DNA of 64,000 bases, from NCBI GenBank assembly GCA_026261815.1, contig JAMPIT010000549.1, positions 124,001 to 188,000 on the forward strand, read 5' to 3'. The position numbers were made by a program, and so were the translations under genes. Under the pieces are notes generated by a model. That model was not told the origin of the DNA. It searched no databases and saw nothing but the letters and a program-made list of their open reading frames with translations. Each line of letters starts with the position of its first letter. Within the stretch, counting starts at the first letter, position 1. Below are positions 12,180-24,565 of the stretch, in pieces. This DNA is from Monarcha castaneiventris obscurior (Eukaryota; Chordata; Aves; Passeriformes; Monarchidae).

Positions 12180-14375
12180 TGAAAGGGCATAGGAAATTAG
12201 TCCCCACTTTGTGCTGGATTCTGATGTCTGAGGATGCAGGATCCTATGTGCTGCAAGGGACAGGCATGCTATTGCAACAATTACGGGTTTCCTTCCTAAA
12301 TGTGGAGCAAGAGTTCGTGGAAACCTTGCCTCAAGGAACATCATGTCTTAGGGAAGCATCCCGACCTTAAAATACTTCAGACAGACTTTCCTGCTGTGTT
12401 ATTAGGTATTAACTTAGCAAAATACGATTTTCCTTAAAACCCTGTTTGCTGAGAAATGAATTCTTGCTTGGTTGGTTTAGACATGCTAAAATAAATACTT
12501 TTTAATGAGACCAGGACCAAATAGAATAACTCCTAATGACTGAGATTTTTTAGATTGTTTTTATACAGCGTAAAGATAAAAACCAAACATGCTCTGTGGT
12601 CATATGCATGGATATACAGGACCTCTTGTATTGATACACTCCAAATATACTCCCATGACCAGGAGCAAAAGTGCAGGATCACTTACAAAATCATGGAATC
12701 ATAGAATCAAAATTAAAAGGTGTAGGTGGCCTTGTATGAAAAACAACATGAGCCTTCTTGTCTGATTTTGAATGGCTTGACAGGAAAAACAGTTTTATCC
12801 ATCTGTCTCCACAGGAGAGTGAGTGAGGAAAGATAGTATTTAATGGGTAATTTTCAACTGAAACGTAGGATTGGCTCACCTGATGTTGAAATATCATCTA
12901 CAAATACAGTCTTTGCAATGTAAAGAAAGGAGTGTTGGAAAAAATGACCCTTTAAAGAAACCACAGAAAACACTGGAAAAATTACTTTAACATAACAGAT
13001 TTAAAGAATATGACCTATTCAGCTTTTCGAAAAGAAGACTGAGATACAACTTAATCAGGAAGTCAAACACTTTCCAATTACAGATATTTTAGATAAAATA
13101 ATTTAGCAGACAAAGTCACTGTGTAAACCAGGGCTGGAAGCTCAGGGAAGATGGATTCAAACTGGAACTGTGCTGAGGATTTGGAAAGGTCCAGAGATTC
13201 ATAAGAGCAAAAGTGATTTATAAAGGAAACAATCTGTCAGGAAAAAGAAAAGAATAATAGGTATTTTTCATTTCAGTGTCTTCAGGATAAGTGTTTCAAG
13301 AACATATGATTCAGTTGAACACAGAATATTGGACTCAAAGAAATATTAAGTCAAAGTTAATGGTCTGCACTATTGGTAGAAAATTATTTCTCCCACCCTA
13401 CAAAGGCACAGATGGAACAATAAGCATTGCATCCATCCCATGCAAGGAGTTGAAAGTCTTTCATACATTCTGAAATGGAAGCAATTCCTGTTCCAGGAAC
13501 TCTAAAGGGATTGAAATAGTGAATAAATGTCAGGGGAAAGCAATACCATTTTCTACTGAAATACACAGGAAGAAATAATTTTGCTGGAAAACGTGGAAAT
13601 ATTTTACACTCGTGTTTTTCCCTCTCTCTAAAGCAATTTAACTGTCTAAAAGATATATTCTTTCTGTTGTGCTGATCAGGAAGAAATATTTTGGGTTGGA
13701 TTTGGTTTGGGGTTTCTTTGTTGTTGGTTGTTGGGGTTTTTGTTGTTGTTGTTGTGGATTCTAGAAACTAAAACAGACCTGAAGTAACTTACTGAGGTCA
13801 TTGCCTTCATCAGTCAGCAGCTTTGAGATATGCAATTTATTGTGCTCACCACGTTCTCCTTGCAGACAACATCTGGATGATAATTTAGAAAGCAACTGCA
13901 TTTTCTACCAAAATAATTTTTAACTGAGATTTAAAAATACCCCAAAAAACCAAACCACCCTTTTAATCCTTAAAATATGGTTACTTACAACTATATTTCT
14001 TCTTTCCCTTGGCATCTTCTTTGAAAGACAAGGATGAAGCAGCACTTCTAATGGAGCAGTTCTTTTAACAGGATCCTGCTTTAAGGATTAATGAAATAGT
14101 CTCTCTATAAAGGATGGATTTCCTTCCCAAGCTCCACTTCCAGGATGTCATAAATCCCTCTGAAAAAAAAGACCTCTGAGTTATGGGGCTTTTGCACAAA
14201 TCCTCATGTGAGAGGTTTGACATTCACATTCTGTTCTTTGCTTCTCCTCATCACGTTGTTTTATGTGATGGGATAAGTTCACAATAACATCCCCTCATAA
14301 TAAACAGAAATACTTCCACATCCAGGAGTGCGTGTCTGACACTGGATCCTTGGGGGCTGGCTGATGTGAGGATTC
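12180..14375. other. Single-copy DNA with a TTG-rich patch
   Basis: No gene is recognised. A short pair 'atcatggaatcatagaatc' at 12691-12709 looks like an isolated inverted CR1 terminus, but nothing CR1-like follows it. A G/T-rich simple repeat sits at 13692-13757. The rest is AT-rich unique sequence. Confidence 0.5.
13692..13757. repeat. T/G-rich simple repeat (TTG)n
   Basis: A run of TTG and TTTGG units, including five consecutive TTG units at its end, makes an imperfect low-complexity tract. Confidence 0.75.
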
Positions 14376-14937
14376 AGAATCAGAGAATCACAGACTGGTT
14401 TGGGTTGGAAGGGACCTTAAAGCCCATCCAGTGCCACCCCCTGCCGTGGGCAGGGACACCTTCCACTAGCCCAGGTGGCTCCAAGCCCTGTCCAACCTGG
14501 CCTTGGACACTGCCAGGGATCCAGGGGCAGCCACAGCTTCTCTGGGCACCCTGTGCCAGGGCCTCCCCACCCTCACAGGGAACAATTCCTGCCCAAGATC
14601 CCATCTAACCCTGTCCTCTGGCAGTGGGAAGCCATTCCCTGTGTCCTGTCACTCCATTTCCTGATGAATTGTCCCTCTCCAGTTCCCTGCAGCCCCTTCA
14701 GACCCTGGAAGGTGCTGTGAGGTCTCCACGCAACCTTCCAGTCTCCAGGCTGAGCATTCCCAGCTCTCCCAGTCTGGCTCCATATGGAAGGTGCTCCAGT
14801 CCCCTTAGCAACTCCGTGGCCTCCTCTGGACTTGCTCCAATGGTTGCATGTCCTTATGTTAGAGACACCAGAACTGGAGACTGCACTGCAGGTGGGGTCT
14901 CAGCAGAGCAGAGCAGAGAGGGAGAATCCCCTCCCTC
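14376..14937 (-). mobile_element. CR1 LINE 3' segment, antisense, longest copy in the window (562 bp)
   Basis: On the + strand it opens with 'cagaatcagagaatcacag', then 'tttgggttggaagggacct', 'gccgtgggcagggacacct', 'ggccttggacactgccagg', 'gggaacaattcctgcccaa' and 'agttccctgcagccccttc'. It continues through 'gtctccaggctgagcattc', 'tggcctcctctggacttgc' and 'actgcaggtggggtctcag' to end near 'gagaatcccctccctc'. It covers the CR1 3' UTR and reaches back towards the reverse-transcriptase region, as expected of a 5'-truncated retrotransposition. Open frames of up to 151 codons on the + strand run against the element's direction and are not genes. Confidence 0.95.
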
Positions 14938-17877
14938 AAAAGAAGGGAGGTGTGCTTTTTTCTTAAGGGAAAAAGGGGTTTGTTTGTGTTCTGGGATATT
15001 ATTTTCTTTTCTTAAGAAAGAACAGACTGACAGAATTACAGGGAAATTACAAAGTGGATTTGTTTTGGCAAAGGAGTGAAATGTCCTCTCTGGAAAGGCG
15101 GACTAGTACATGAACCAGCAACTTTCTCCCTGTTATGCCACGAGAGTGGGGAATATGTCTTCACCGGTCCATGTTGTTCACTACCTTTTTCTGGTAAAAA
15201 TGGCATGGAATTAGCCATCTTTTCAGAGCAGCTGTTGCAGTGAACCTCCAGATCGTGGCTGTACTCATTGCATAGCAATATAATAGACTAAACCTCATAT
15301 TTTAATAATAAAGAGTGTAATAGAGACATCTTTTATTGGCATGATGAATAAAAAGAATGATTCTCTCAGCAACCTTAGACAATAATCTGTCAACACTAAA
15401 ATATCTATCATCTCACAAAAGATTTTTGCCTTTACTAATAAAAAACCTGAGGGTTTGTACAGACCACAGGTTTTCAGGATTTTCCTGGTTTTGTCTTAGA
15501 CTGTCTGAGAGAATTTTGGATTTGTCAGGTTTGATAACAGCTGTTTAGCAATCAACATTTTGGTGTAGTTTTACTTTAGTTTATAGAGATAAAAAGTAAT
15601 TTTTCTATGTGAATTGAATTGTCTTCGCCATCCAGAATAAACTGTTGTGGGGAAGGTTTAGTAGACATGCTGATCCCAGGAGGCTCACTCCAATCACAAC
15701 AGTCAATCTCTGGTTGTTACAAGGATAAAACGTCACATCCTTCAGGTAGAACCACTTTCAAAGAGAACAGAAGAGAACAGCTGGATAATAGGGATGAAAG
15801 CAAAAGGAGGGTGTGGGCAGTCTCTGCAGGGAAAAGGCATGTAAAAATCCAAGCAGATCCCAAGAATATCAACATCCTCCTCCTCCTGGCAAAGAGGAGG
15901 AAGATGCCATGAACTTCCCACTCCCCTCCTCAAGACCTCAGGCTGCTGGAAGTTCCCCACATCTGAGCAAAACCCCATCGCTGAGCACCTCAGTGTGAGT
16001 CCAAAGTTATGGTCCTAGGAGGTTGATGCACCTTAAGTATATAATGTAGCACCTCAAATGGAACTCACCAAGACAAGATTCATGACTCTCTGATCCATCA
16101 ATGAGGTGATTCATGTGCTAATATCAGTGTTTTTCATCAAATCCAGCTCCTCTGGCTTACATTTCTTGACAAGATTTTGTGCTACATCCATTGACTACAG
16201 TTCCTTTTTGTTTGTCTGGGTTTCTTAAAATCTCTTTGCTCAAGGAAGTTTCAAGATTGTTTGTAAATGGGTGCCACCAGTGAGCTGCTGCTTGGTGGTT
16301 AAACCTGAAGGACTCAACCCCAGGACTTCAACAATAATCCACTTGTAATTCTTCAATTACCCTGCAAGAAGCCAAGTATTTAATTGCCTTCTCCCTTTCT
16401 AACCCCATTTCCAATGGAAATCCACATTCAAGAGAGAATAAGAATATTGACCTTTTCTTTTCAGGTAATACCAACTAATTATGACACATTCAGACCACTT
16501 AATCGATGTATTGTAAGATAATTGCTCTCTGAAAGGACCAGGATGTGTTTTGCTGTAGGCAAAAATATTCAGTAACTATTTAATTACTTAAAATGTGGCA
16601 TTTTCAGTTCTTGATGTGTCTGAGCTGAAATGCAGCCCCTAGACCATGGACAAGGAATAGAGCTGGACTCAGGAGAGGCTGGCCATGTCAATTACAAACC
16701 ATTGGAGCACACAGGGCCATGACATGTATTTAAACCCTCTGACAGAAAATGTGCCAAGCAAGGCAAGTGGAAACTTTAATTAGCTGATCTTTAAAGTTGT
16801 ATCTTATTTCCTGCAGAATAAGTTCTAATCCTTGTACTGTTTTGACAGTTTTTCTGACCTGAACGGAATTTCTTTTGCTGACATGCTAATCCGGATTTCA
16901 TTTAAAATTATCATTTGTATTTGCTCATTGTTCCTTTTGCTGAATTTAATTAGAGTTTTGCCAGGATTGGCTGAAGGCTGTTTTGGGGAGGGAATTTGTA
17001 CGACAAGCTGTAGCATGCTGGAGAAATTATGACCCTGGGCTTTTTAAAATTAAATGAAAGTGAAGGGTAGAAAATTAAAAGTATGCTGCAAAAGTATTAA
17101 TCTTACTTCACACAGAGAAATTCATAAACTCAAACATTATGCAAGTCTTGTTGAAAGCTAGAGCAAAACACCACAGCCTTATTACTGCTCCTGCATTGTT
17201 CTGTCCTTCAGCTATTTCAGATTTAACGGAGCTTTTTGTGTCTGCAGAGAGGCTTGAATTAGAAAGCTACCAAACAAATAAAATGCGTGATGGCAAAACG
17301 TCTTTCTGCAGAAAAAACGTGCTAAGAATCCTCTGGAATTCACACTTGACTGAGCTGTTGACCTCTATGTTAGAGGACAGCACAACACATTGCGAGCAAA
17401 ACACTGATTTTTCACAAGCACTTTTAACTGTGGAACAGATTTTTATTTGGGGTTTTATTTTTTCTCTGTTGCTACAACATAGAATCCAGATGTAGCACAG
17501 GAACATGAAATCATCTGAATCAGTATGTCTGCCATCCTCCTGAGGTGCCTGACTAATGGATCAGGTGAATTTGGAGATTTAAAGTAGACTGTCCTCAATC
17601 CACCAGCTAAAATTTTCATCTCACCAGCGCACATAAAAGGCAAATTCCCCCATTTTTCTCAACACCATTGAAAGCCGAGGACAGGTAGGTCCTTTACCAC
17701 AATTGGAATGCTGTGGTATGGACAGCACAGTGCTTGGGGAGAAAAAAGCCTGTCTTGGCTCACAGAACAGTTTGACCTGCAGAAGATCCATCCTCCTATT
17801 GCTAATAGGATGTGAAACTTTGAACAGGCCTAGGATCCCACAGAAATGAGGTTATGGTGATGGGTCCTGTCATCCTG
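14938..17877. other. Single-copy DNA, no gene recognised
   Basis: No LINE or LTR words are visible. The block at 16820-17010 is AT-rich, keeps a few CpGs ('gaacggaattt', 'aatccggattt', 'tgtacgaca') and could be a conserved element, but this is unproven. The 118-codon frame at 17139-17495 has no recognisable domain or splice context. Confidence 0.5.
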
Positions 17878-18045
17878 TGTGGCAAGAGGAGAGGGAAAGG
17901 CCTCAAGTTGTGCCAGGGAAGTTTCAGGTTGGATATCAGGAAAAACATTCACAGAAAGGGTGGTCCAGCATCGGGACAGTGCTTGGAATCATCATCCCTG
18001 GAAGTGTTCAAAACACATGTGGATGTGGCTCTCGAGAACATGTTG
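17878..18045 (+). mobile_element. CR1 LINE fragment, sense, 3' terminus missing
   Basis: The stretch 'gtggcaagaggagaggga', 'ggcctcaagttgtgccagg', 'ttcaggttggatatcagga' and 'ccctggaagtgttcaaaac', then 'acatgtggatgtggctctc', follows the CR1 3' UTR. The expected 'gatgatcttaaaggtcttt' end is absent after 'gagaacatgtt', so the copy is internally deleted or truncated at its 3' end. Confidence 0.8.
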
Positions 18046-18113
18046 ATCCTTCAGGAGAGGCAGCACCTTAAGCAAAGATTTCTGGCACTTTTGTGTTTCC
18101 TCAGTGTGGCTTT

Positions 18114-18164
18114 GCAGATTTGAAACGGGAGCAGATTTGAAACGGGAGCAGATTTGAAACGGGA
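18114..18164. repeat. Three perfect 17-bp tandem units
   Basis: The unit gcagatttgaaacggga is repeated three times without mismatch, 70 bp after a truncated CR1 copy. Each unit brings a CpG. Confidence 0.95.
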
Positions 18165-20489
18165 CCAACCCAAAACTCTTGTCCTTTCAAAGTGATAGCT
18201 GAAGACAAGCCATTAACTTGCCCAGAGTATCTACCTCACCCCAAATAATCGAATTACCTGTGTTAGGTGAACCCTGCCATTTGCTTCTTTGGAAATGCAA
18301 TTGCAAAAATAGGTGAAAAAAGCAAGTGACAGGTACTATTAGTATCAGTAAGAAAGTGAATGAATGGGAAATATTTTAAAGGTTTCTGGAAAGACTGTAA
18401 TTTGGGTGAGCTTTCTGTCACTCTTAAAGGAAATGAAAATGGAATTGGTATAAGAGAATGTATATAACGGCACTAAAAATTGACTTCTAGATTGTTTTTT
18501 TTCCAGTTGCTGTGAGCACAGAAATCCTTTTTTTATTACTTTGGTATCTTTCAATTTTCAGTGGGAAAACTGCAAGTGCTTGGTCTAGCATGTGTCACTC
18601 ACATCTCCAGTAATTCACCAAAGCACAAGGCATCTGAACTTAAAACTTAGAGTTGCATTTACTTTTATTGTAATAACATTTAAATAGAACAATGACAAGT
18701 TCCTGGTACCAAAATATCTTCCAGAAACATGTTTTGGTAAGTGGTCTTTGAGATGGTGTCAGAGTTATGGCTTGTTTCCCTAAAATATTTCCCATGAGCC
18801 TGCTGCATGGAAACAGCTCTGCCCTAAACCTTCCTCCTGGACGCCAAAGGTTGGCATCTGTTCTCAATTTTATAGCAGCCTTTGGAGGCAGATGCCTGGG
18901 AAACTGTCTTTCCAGAAAAAAGAGCAATATTTTGTTTTAGGAAGGTCGCATGGATGACTGCCTGGGAATCCTCATCTTGAGGGTGTTTTCTGAGTGGATT
19001 TAATGATGATGCTGATCAGCAGTTGTGCTGAAATTGGTCAAGTCCATTCTCCTATGAACCTTCCTGATCAGGGATTCTGACCCATTGTATAAAAACCATG
19101 ATATTACTCATCCTTCAGCTGTTACAGGTATTTGATCTGTGTTCCTTACCCAAACCTGGCCACTGACCAGGGTGTAAAAATATGGAATTATAAAGAAATT
19201 TGAATACAAGTTTATTGGGTCATATTAGTTCAAAAAATGCCCTCGATCATTTCAGCCACTTTGAGAAAATGAAAGCCTGGGTGCAGATTGATGACAAGAA
19301 AATCCTGATTGCTTCCTGAAGCTGTTTGTGAGCTCTAAAGAAAATCAACATTGGTCAACCTATGGGAATCACACAGGATGTCATGAACTTATTCTGGCAT
19401 TGATAACAACAGAGCTGGTTTTGTGTAGAGGAAAACCTCCAGAAATGACTTCCACCCTCAGTCTGTTGAACAGAACCTGCACATATTTCAATATTATTCA
19501 CATAACCCAAAATACATTTCTGTTACGATGGCTCAAGTGATTGTCAATCCAGTACTTCTAATAAATACTTATTCCAGCCTTTTTTTTAATCCCTGAACCC
19601 ATTGTAATTGCTGCAGGTCAAAGTTTTAGGCTGCCATGACCTCTTCCAAAAGCAGATCACAGAAACATCTGTCCTAGGTCAGGATTTGTCCTTTTGACCT
19701 GGGGTAGCACAAACCAAATGAAGTAAGGAAAATCAAGTCCAGATCCAAGTTTCCAGGCCCATCTTGAAAGAATGGTAAATAAAAATAAACCAGAGAGGTT
19801 TATTTTTAATTTTTTTTTTATTTTATTTTTATTTTCTTCCTCCAAAGAGGAAGAAAAACTGGTAGTGAGTGGAGTAATTCTGTATTATAGTCTTGGACTT
19901 ATTAAGTATTTTATGATAAGGGGAATTAATTCATAGTTCTATTTATCTTTTAAAAATTGTAACAGAAAACATAGGGAATATCAACAGTCATCACATGCTA
20001 TAAATAACTACTGGTTCAACAGACCACGTGTCTACTAATAATAACAGTATTAATGCATTATAAAGGGTAAGGAAACTCTTCTACTCGAATTTGAATTTAT
20101 CAGAACACTGTGGAAGCTGAGAAGGAAGCACTCCATTCTCAGTTTAGCTTCAATCTATATTTGTTGCAGAAAGATGTTTAGATGATTAGTTTCGTCCTCT
20201 GTCCTTCAGTAAGCCCTATACAGCATTGTTTTATTAATATACATTCTTTTCACTGTTGAATTTTGCTTTATGTATTTTCCACTAACAAGCATAAAAATGA
20301 GCCATCTTTGGTGTCCTATGTGCTTCTGCAGGTTAATACCAAGCATAAAAGGTCATTACTGTGTTTTGGTGGTTTAAATTCATAAGCATTGTTTGCATTC
20401 CTGGGACTCGCTTGTGTTACCCCAGATTTTCAAACCTCAGTACATTTGTATCTTCATCCAAAGATGGCTGAAGTGTTGGATGAATTTGT
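18165..20489. other. Single-copy AT-rich DNA, no gene recognised
   Basis: No transposable element or exon is supported. A/T-rich low complexity occurs at 19803-19839. Several 60-95-codon frames are without supporting context. Confidence 0.55.
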
Positions 20490-20622
20490 GACTGCCCCAT
20501 CCTTGGAAGTGTTCACGGACAGGTTGGGGCAACCTGATCCAGAGGAAGGTGTCCCTGCCCTTGGCAGGGTGTGGAATGAGATTAAGGTCCCTTCCCACCC
20601 CAACCGTTCTATGACCCTATGG
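20490..20622 (+). mobile_element. CR1 LINE 3' end, sense
   Basis: The words 'gccccatccttggaagtgt', 'tcacggacaggttggggca', 'gaaggtgtccctgcccttg' and 'aggtcccttcccaccccaa' are followed by 'ccgttctatgaccctatgg', which is the terminal repeat. Confidence 0.9.
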
Positions 20623-21146
20623 AAAAGGGAATAAATTTCCAGGGTCTCTCTCAATACAGCATTTCTTTCTAAATCTAGAGCTGAGGCTCAGCAGAGAGAA
20701 AGAAGGAAATCTATTTAGCCCCCTGTAAAAGAGCAAAACCCATTCCTGTAAAGCCCTTAATCCCACAAGCCATTTCAAATTTTAAACTTCCCTAAATATC
20801 CCAGGGCATTTACCACAATTTCACAAAACTTATCCAGAAAGAAAATTTGCAGCTCTGCATTACTATGAATCAGTTTTATTTCCTAACAATGACCTGACTA
20901 GTGGTCATATAAACTTGTAAATTTGTATAAATTTCACAGATATTAATTTTTTTTGTAAACCGTATTCAAATGGCATGAAGACTGGATTAGAAATCAGATG
21001 TTCCCGAGCTCTCTTTGATGATCCATGGAAGGGTAAAAATGGTCTGAGAGAAGGATCTTGGGATGAACTTTGTCTCTCTCAAGACTGTTACTGATTCCAT
21101 CCTTAGCGTGTAACAGAATTAAACTGTAATGCTCACTCAGCCCATC
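20623..21146. other. Short unique spacer between two sense CR1 copies
   Basis: AT-rich single-copy sequence; nothing recognisable. Confidence 0.5.
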
Positions 21147-21412
21147 TGAATGGCTTCAAACTGAAAGAGGATTGGTTTTTATTGGACATTGGGAAGGAAT
21201 TGTTCCTTGTGAGAGTGCTGAGGCCCTGGCACAGGGTGCCCAGAGAAGCTGTGGCTGCCCCTGGATCCCTGGCAGTGTCCAAGGCCAGGTTGGATGGGGC
21301 TTGGAGCACCCTGGGCCAGTGGAAGGTATCCCTGCCCATGGCAGGGGTGGAATGAGATGATCTTCCAGGTCCCTTCCCACCCAAACCACTCTGGGATTCT
21401 ATGATTCCATGA
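21147..21412 (+). mobile_element. CR1 LINE 3' end, sense (about 266 bp)
   Basis: It begins at 'tgaatggcttcaaactgaa', includes 'attgggaaggaattgttcc', 'ggcacagggtgcccagaga', 'agctgtggctgcccctgga' and 'gtccaaggccaggttggat', and ends with 'ctgggattctatgattcca'. All overlapping open frames on both strands belong to this element. Confidence 0.95.
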
Positions 21413-23187
21413 TCTTCAGCGTGGCTAAATTCTGCTATAGATTTTATTACACTGTAATGTGCTGCAGCATAAGTAATCAGGAAAAAAGAGAAATAGATGC
21501 GTGCTCTAAGGTCTTTTTGTTTCAATAACGTGCCTGAGTTGAAAACCCAAAATCCATACTGCGTTATTTTCTCCAGTGTCACATTTATTTTTTTTTTTAC
21601 CTACCTCATCCTTACTGGCTTTATCTGATTGTCCATATTATTTATTTTGTTTCCTCATTCTCTTATTTCTGTGGAGTTGCCTTTGCCTCACAGCCACCCC
21701 AGGAGCTATATTTCAGCATTCACACTGAGCTGATCTGAGACACCTTAGGTCAGAGAGGCACAAGGGTTATGAAAAGGCCTGCTCAGTTTTTGATGCTTTA
21801 TAAAACAGAGGTCTGGATTATTTTTGTGTGCGTGTTTTCTTTGCAGCTTTTCCATCAAATTAATGGATTCATTTTCCTGATTGCTGGTCATTTCCAAGTC
21901 TGAATAGTGAGACAGAGTTTTCAGCAGAAAACACTTTTATTCCTGCTTTCCAGAATGACCATTTGCTGAAGATTTTTTCTCTCTTAGAAGATAATAATTA
22001 AAATAAAGTAAATTTTAGATTGCCTTGAATGACATTGTAATGTAACAAATTCTTGACATTCCACCTGTTGTCATTATTGCTTGCTTCTTCCATCCAAAAA
22101 GGAAAAAAAAAATTCATTTTTGATGTAGTTACAGAAGCAATGCCTGTCAAAGACAAGGCTCTGTAATGAAGCACTGGGAAGATTTGTCACACATTAAAGA
22201 GTTCTTGGAAATGTCAAACTTGCCAGCGCTAAATCCAGGATTTGAACACGAGTTCCTGAGTAAGCTCTTGCATTGAAAGAGAGAACTGGTATAACACCAA
22301 CTTCAGAACAACGCTTTTGAGAAGCATTTTCTCCAAATTGTCTGTCTTTAAATACCTGTCACAAATATGAATCCTTTCCAATTAAATTCAGGAGGTTTTT
22401 CTTTCATCCTGTTTGCTTTTCCAGCAGGAATCTATACGAGAATGATTCTACTGCTGGTTTCTATAAGAAACTCCTAAAGTGCTCCTGGGCATTTATATCT
22501 GCTGAGTGTATTAATTTCAGGCAGACTCTCAAACTTGAAATATTTGAGTAATTTAAAATTGAGATCCCAGTTCCACATGTACTGTGCCCTTCACCTGGGG
22601 AGGTTTGTGCCCATCATCGATGCCTGACAGAAATACCATTGTTACATGTGAGCAAGTCTTTTCTGTGCTCTCTCTGACACAAAATCAATGGGCAGAATAA
22701 AACCAGCATAAAGAAAATGTTGAGATTGTTCATTCTGTTAACAGTTCTCCTCGAAACCACCTCAGGAATCAGATTGATTGATGACAGGTTCTCCTGAATC
22801 AGATCTTCAAATTATCTCACTTCTCCTCTGATTTGTGTCAGTTGAGCTGCATTAAATAGACAAAACTGCATGAGGTCAGACAAAAATGTCTACTAAAGAC
22901 ATGAAACAATTCTGGGAATTCGTGGTCACGTTTATGTATTGCTACCATGATACACTGTGACATTTATTTTGGAATTAACATATCTTTGGATGTTGCAGGT
23001 ATATTGGAAGCTAAAAATGGCAAGGAAAAATAAGCTTCTTCAAAGTCCCAGCAATACTGGTTTTTATATAAATTTTTAATGTGTTAATTGCTCTGATCTC
23101 AGGACACTATGTATGCACAGAAGTAAGGTCACAGGTAACACCAGGTTGGGTGGGATGTGGAGGGCAGGAAAGCTCTGAGAGGGATCA
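21413..23187. other. Single-copy DNA, no gene recognised
   Basis: AT-rich sequence with no recognisable transposable element, exon or RNA gene. Confidence 0.55.
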
Positions 23188-23242
23188 CAGCTTGGACTCA
23201 ATGGTCTTGAAGGTCTTTTCCAACCTTAATTGTTCTGTAATT
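23188..23242 (+). mobile_element. CR1 LINE terminal 55 bp, sense
   Basis: Only 'cttggactcaatggtcttg' and 'aaggtcttttccaacctta' with a final 'attgttctgta' are clear. It is a heavily truncated or old copy; weaker similarity may extend upstream to about 23140. Confidence 0.75.
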
Positions 23243-24190
23243 TGATGTAAAATTACCCATTTTTTTTCAATATTGTTACATTAGAACTCGTGAATCAATC
23301 ACAACAGGCTTTTTCTTCATAATTGGGATAATCCTGAAAACGCAATTTGAAGATTTTGCTGTTTAATATCAACATTCCATTTGCCTGTTAGATAAAGAAA
23401 CTTCTCAAAAACCCCTTTCTTTGCAGTGTTTAATTCCCCAATGACACGTTCACATACATTTATTTATTGCAGCACAGAATAGGCATGTTTTAAAGCCCCA
23501 GTCTAGGGAGGGATTTGTACAGAGCAAAGCAGAATTCTGATGTATTAATGTCAGATTTCTGCGGTTTTCTTCATTCTCTCTGTTCCTGTCAAGATGCCTT
23601 GTCAGAGCCTGGCTGGAAAACAGAGTTCTGAAATCTATTGTCATGTTCAGACTTGAAACGCTTGAAGACTTCTGATGTCCTGTAAATCAAAAATTATTTT
23701 GAAGCCTTCAAGTGGTTGAGCATTCAGGGAGAGTGAGCATTTTATCTGTCTAAAAGCTGGGGAAAAAACAACAAAGAACTTTGATGAGACATGCACCAAA
23801 GTCTGCTCTGTTCATTTAAATTTGTGTATTTTAACCAAATAATTTAGTTTATATATGCTGGAAAAGTGGGAGAAGAGAAGATTGTGCATGAGAAGCTTTA
23901 AAAAGGAATATATCTTCATCCAATACAAATTCACAGTCTCAAATGCAATGGAAAATCTGGTTATCTTAAGATGGACAGACGAAGGAAATTAAAAGAACCC
24001 CATTACTTCCTTAACACAGTGCGTGCTTCCTTGCCAAGTATTGTGAAATTGTCTATTAAATGACAAGCACAAAGAAGCAATTTGAGCTTTGTCTTCCAGT
24101 GCATTTGAGGTACAGATTCCCTTAGTTTGAAAACCATAGCCCTGATGTTATTTTTATTTTATTTTGGTTTATTATATTTTATGTCACTTT
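23243..24190. other. Single-copy DNA leading into an ATTTT array
   Basis: No gene or transposable element is recognised. T-rich imperfect repeats from about 24148 grade into the pure array that starts at 24191. Confidence 0.5.
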
Positions 24191-24275
24191 ATTTTATTTT
24201 ATTTTATTTTATTTTATTTTATTTTATTTTATTTTATTTTATTTTATTTTATTTTATTTTATTTTATTTTATTTT
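24191..24275. repeat. (ATTTT)17 pentanucleotide microsatellite
   Basis: Seventeen uninterrupted ATTTT units fill 85 bp, preceded by imperfect ATTTT/TTATT units from about 24148. The open frame across it that reads as alternating F-Y-F-I-L is an artefact. Confidence 0.97.
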
Positions 24276-24402
24276 GTCTTCAATCTCTTTGGAATATCCT
24301 GAGCGGGGTTCCTTAGTCCTGGTTGTCATAGATGCTTTATCATTGTGACAATCTCTTTGTACCCTACTTCTTATCTCTCCTCTCCCACTGAGAATTGCTA
24401 TT

Positions 24403-24542
24403 TCAGAATCCCAGACTGGTTTGGGTTGGGAGGGTCCTTAAAGCCCATCCAGTTCCAGCCCCTGCCATGGGCAGGGACACCTTCCACTAGCCCAGGGTGC
24501 TCCAAGCCCCGTCCAACCTGGCCTTGGACACTGCCAGGGATG
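24403..24542 (-). mobile_element. CR1 LINE 3' end, antisense
   Basis: On the + strand: 'cagaatcccagactggttt', 'gggttgggagggtccttaa', 'gccatgggcagggacacct', 'ccaacctggccttggacac' and a stop at 'tgccagggatg'. The element's 5' truncation point is therefore at about 24542, where a perfect hairpin begins. Confidence 0.93.
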
Positions 24543-24565
24543 TTCTTAATCTTCTGATTAAGAAC
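24542..24565. repeat. Perfect 10-bp hairpin, 4-nt loop
   Basis: The arm gttcttaatc, the loop ttct and the arm gattaagaac make an exact inverted repeat right at the truncation junction of the antisense CR1 copy. It may be a chance palindrome or a trace of insertion or repair. Confidence 0.8.

Noticed and set aside
12691..12709. Inverted CR1 terminus 'atcatggaatcatagaatc'
   Set aside because: The adjoining sequence does not continue as CR1; too short to list as an element.
14624..15079. 151-codon plus-strand frame
   Set aside because: It runs antisense to the long CR1 copy; no CR1 protein lies on this strand and no other family is recognised.
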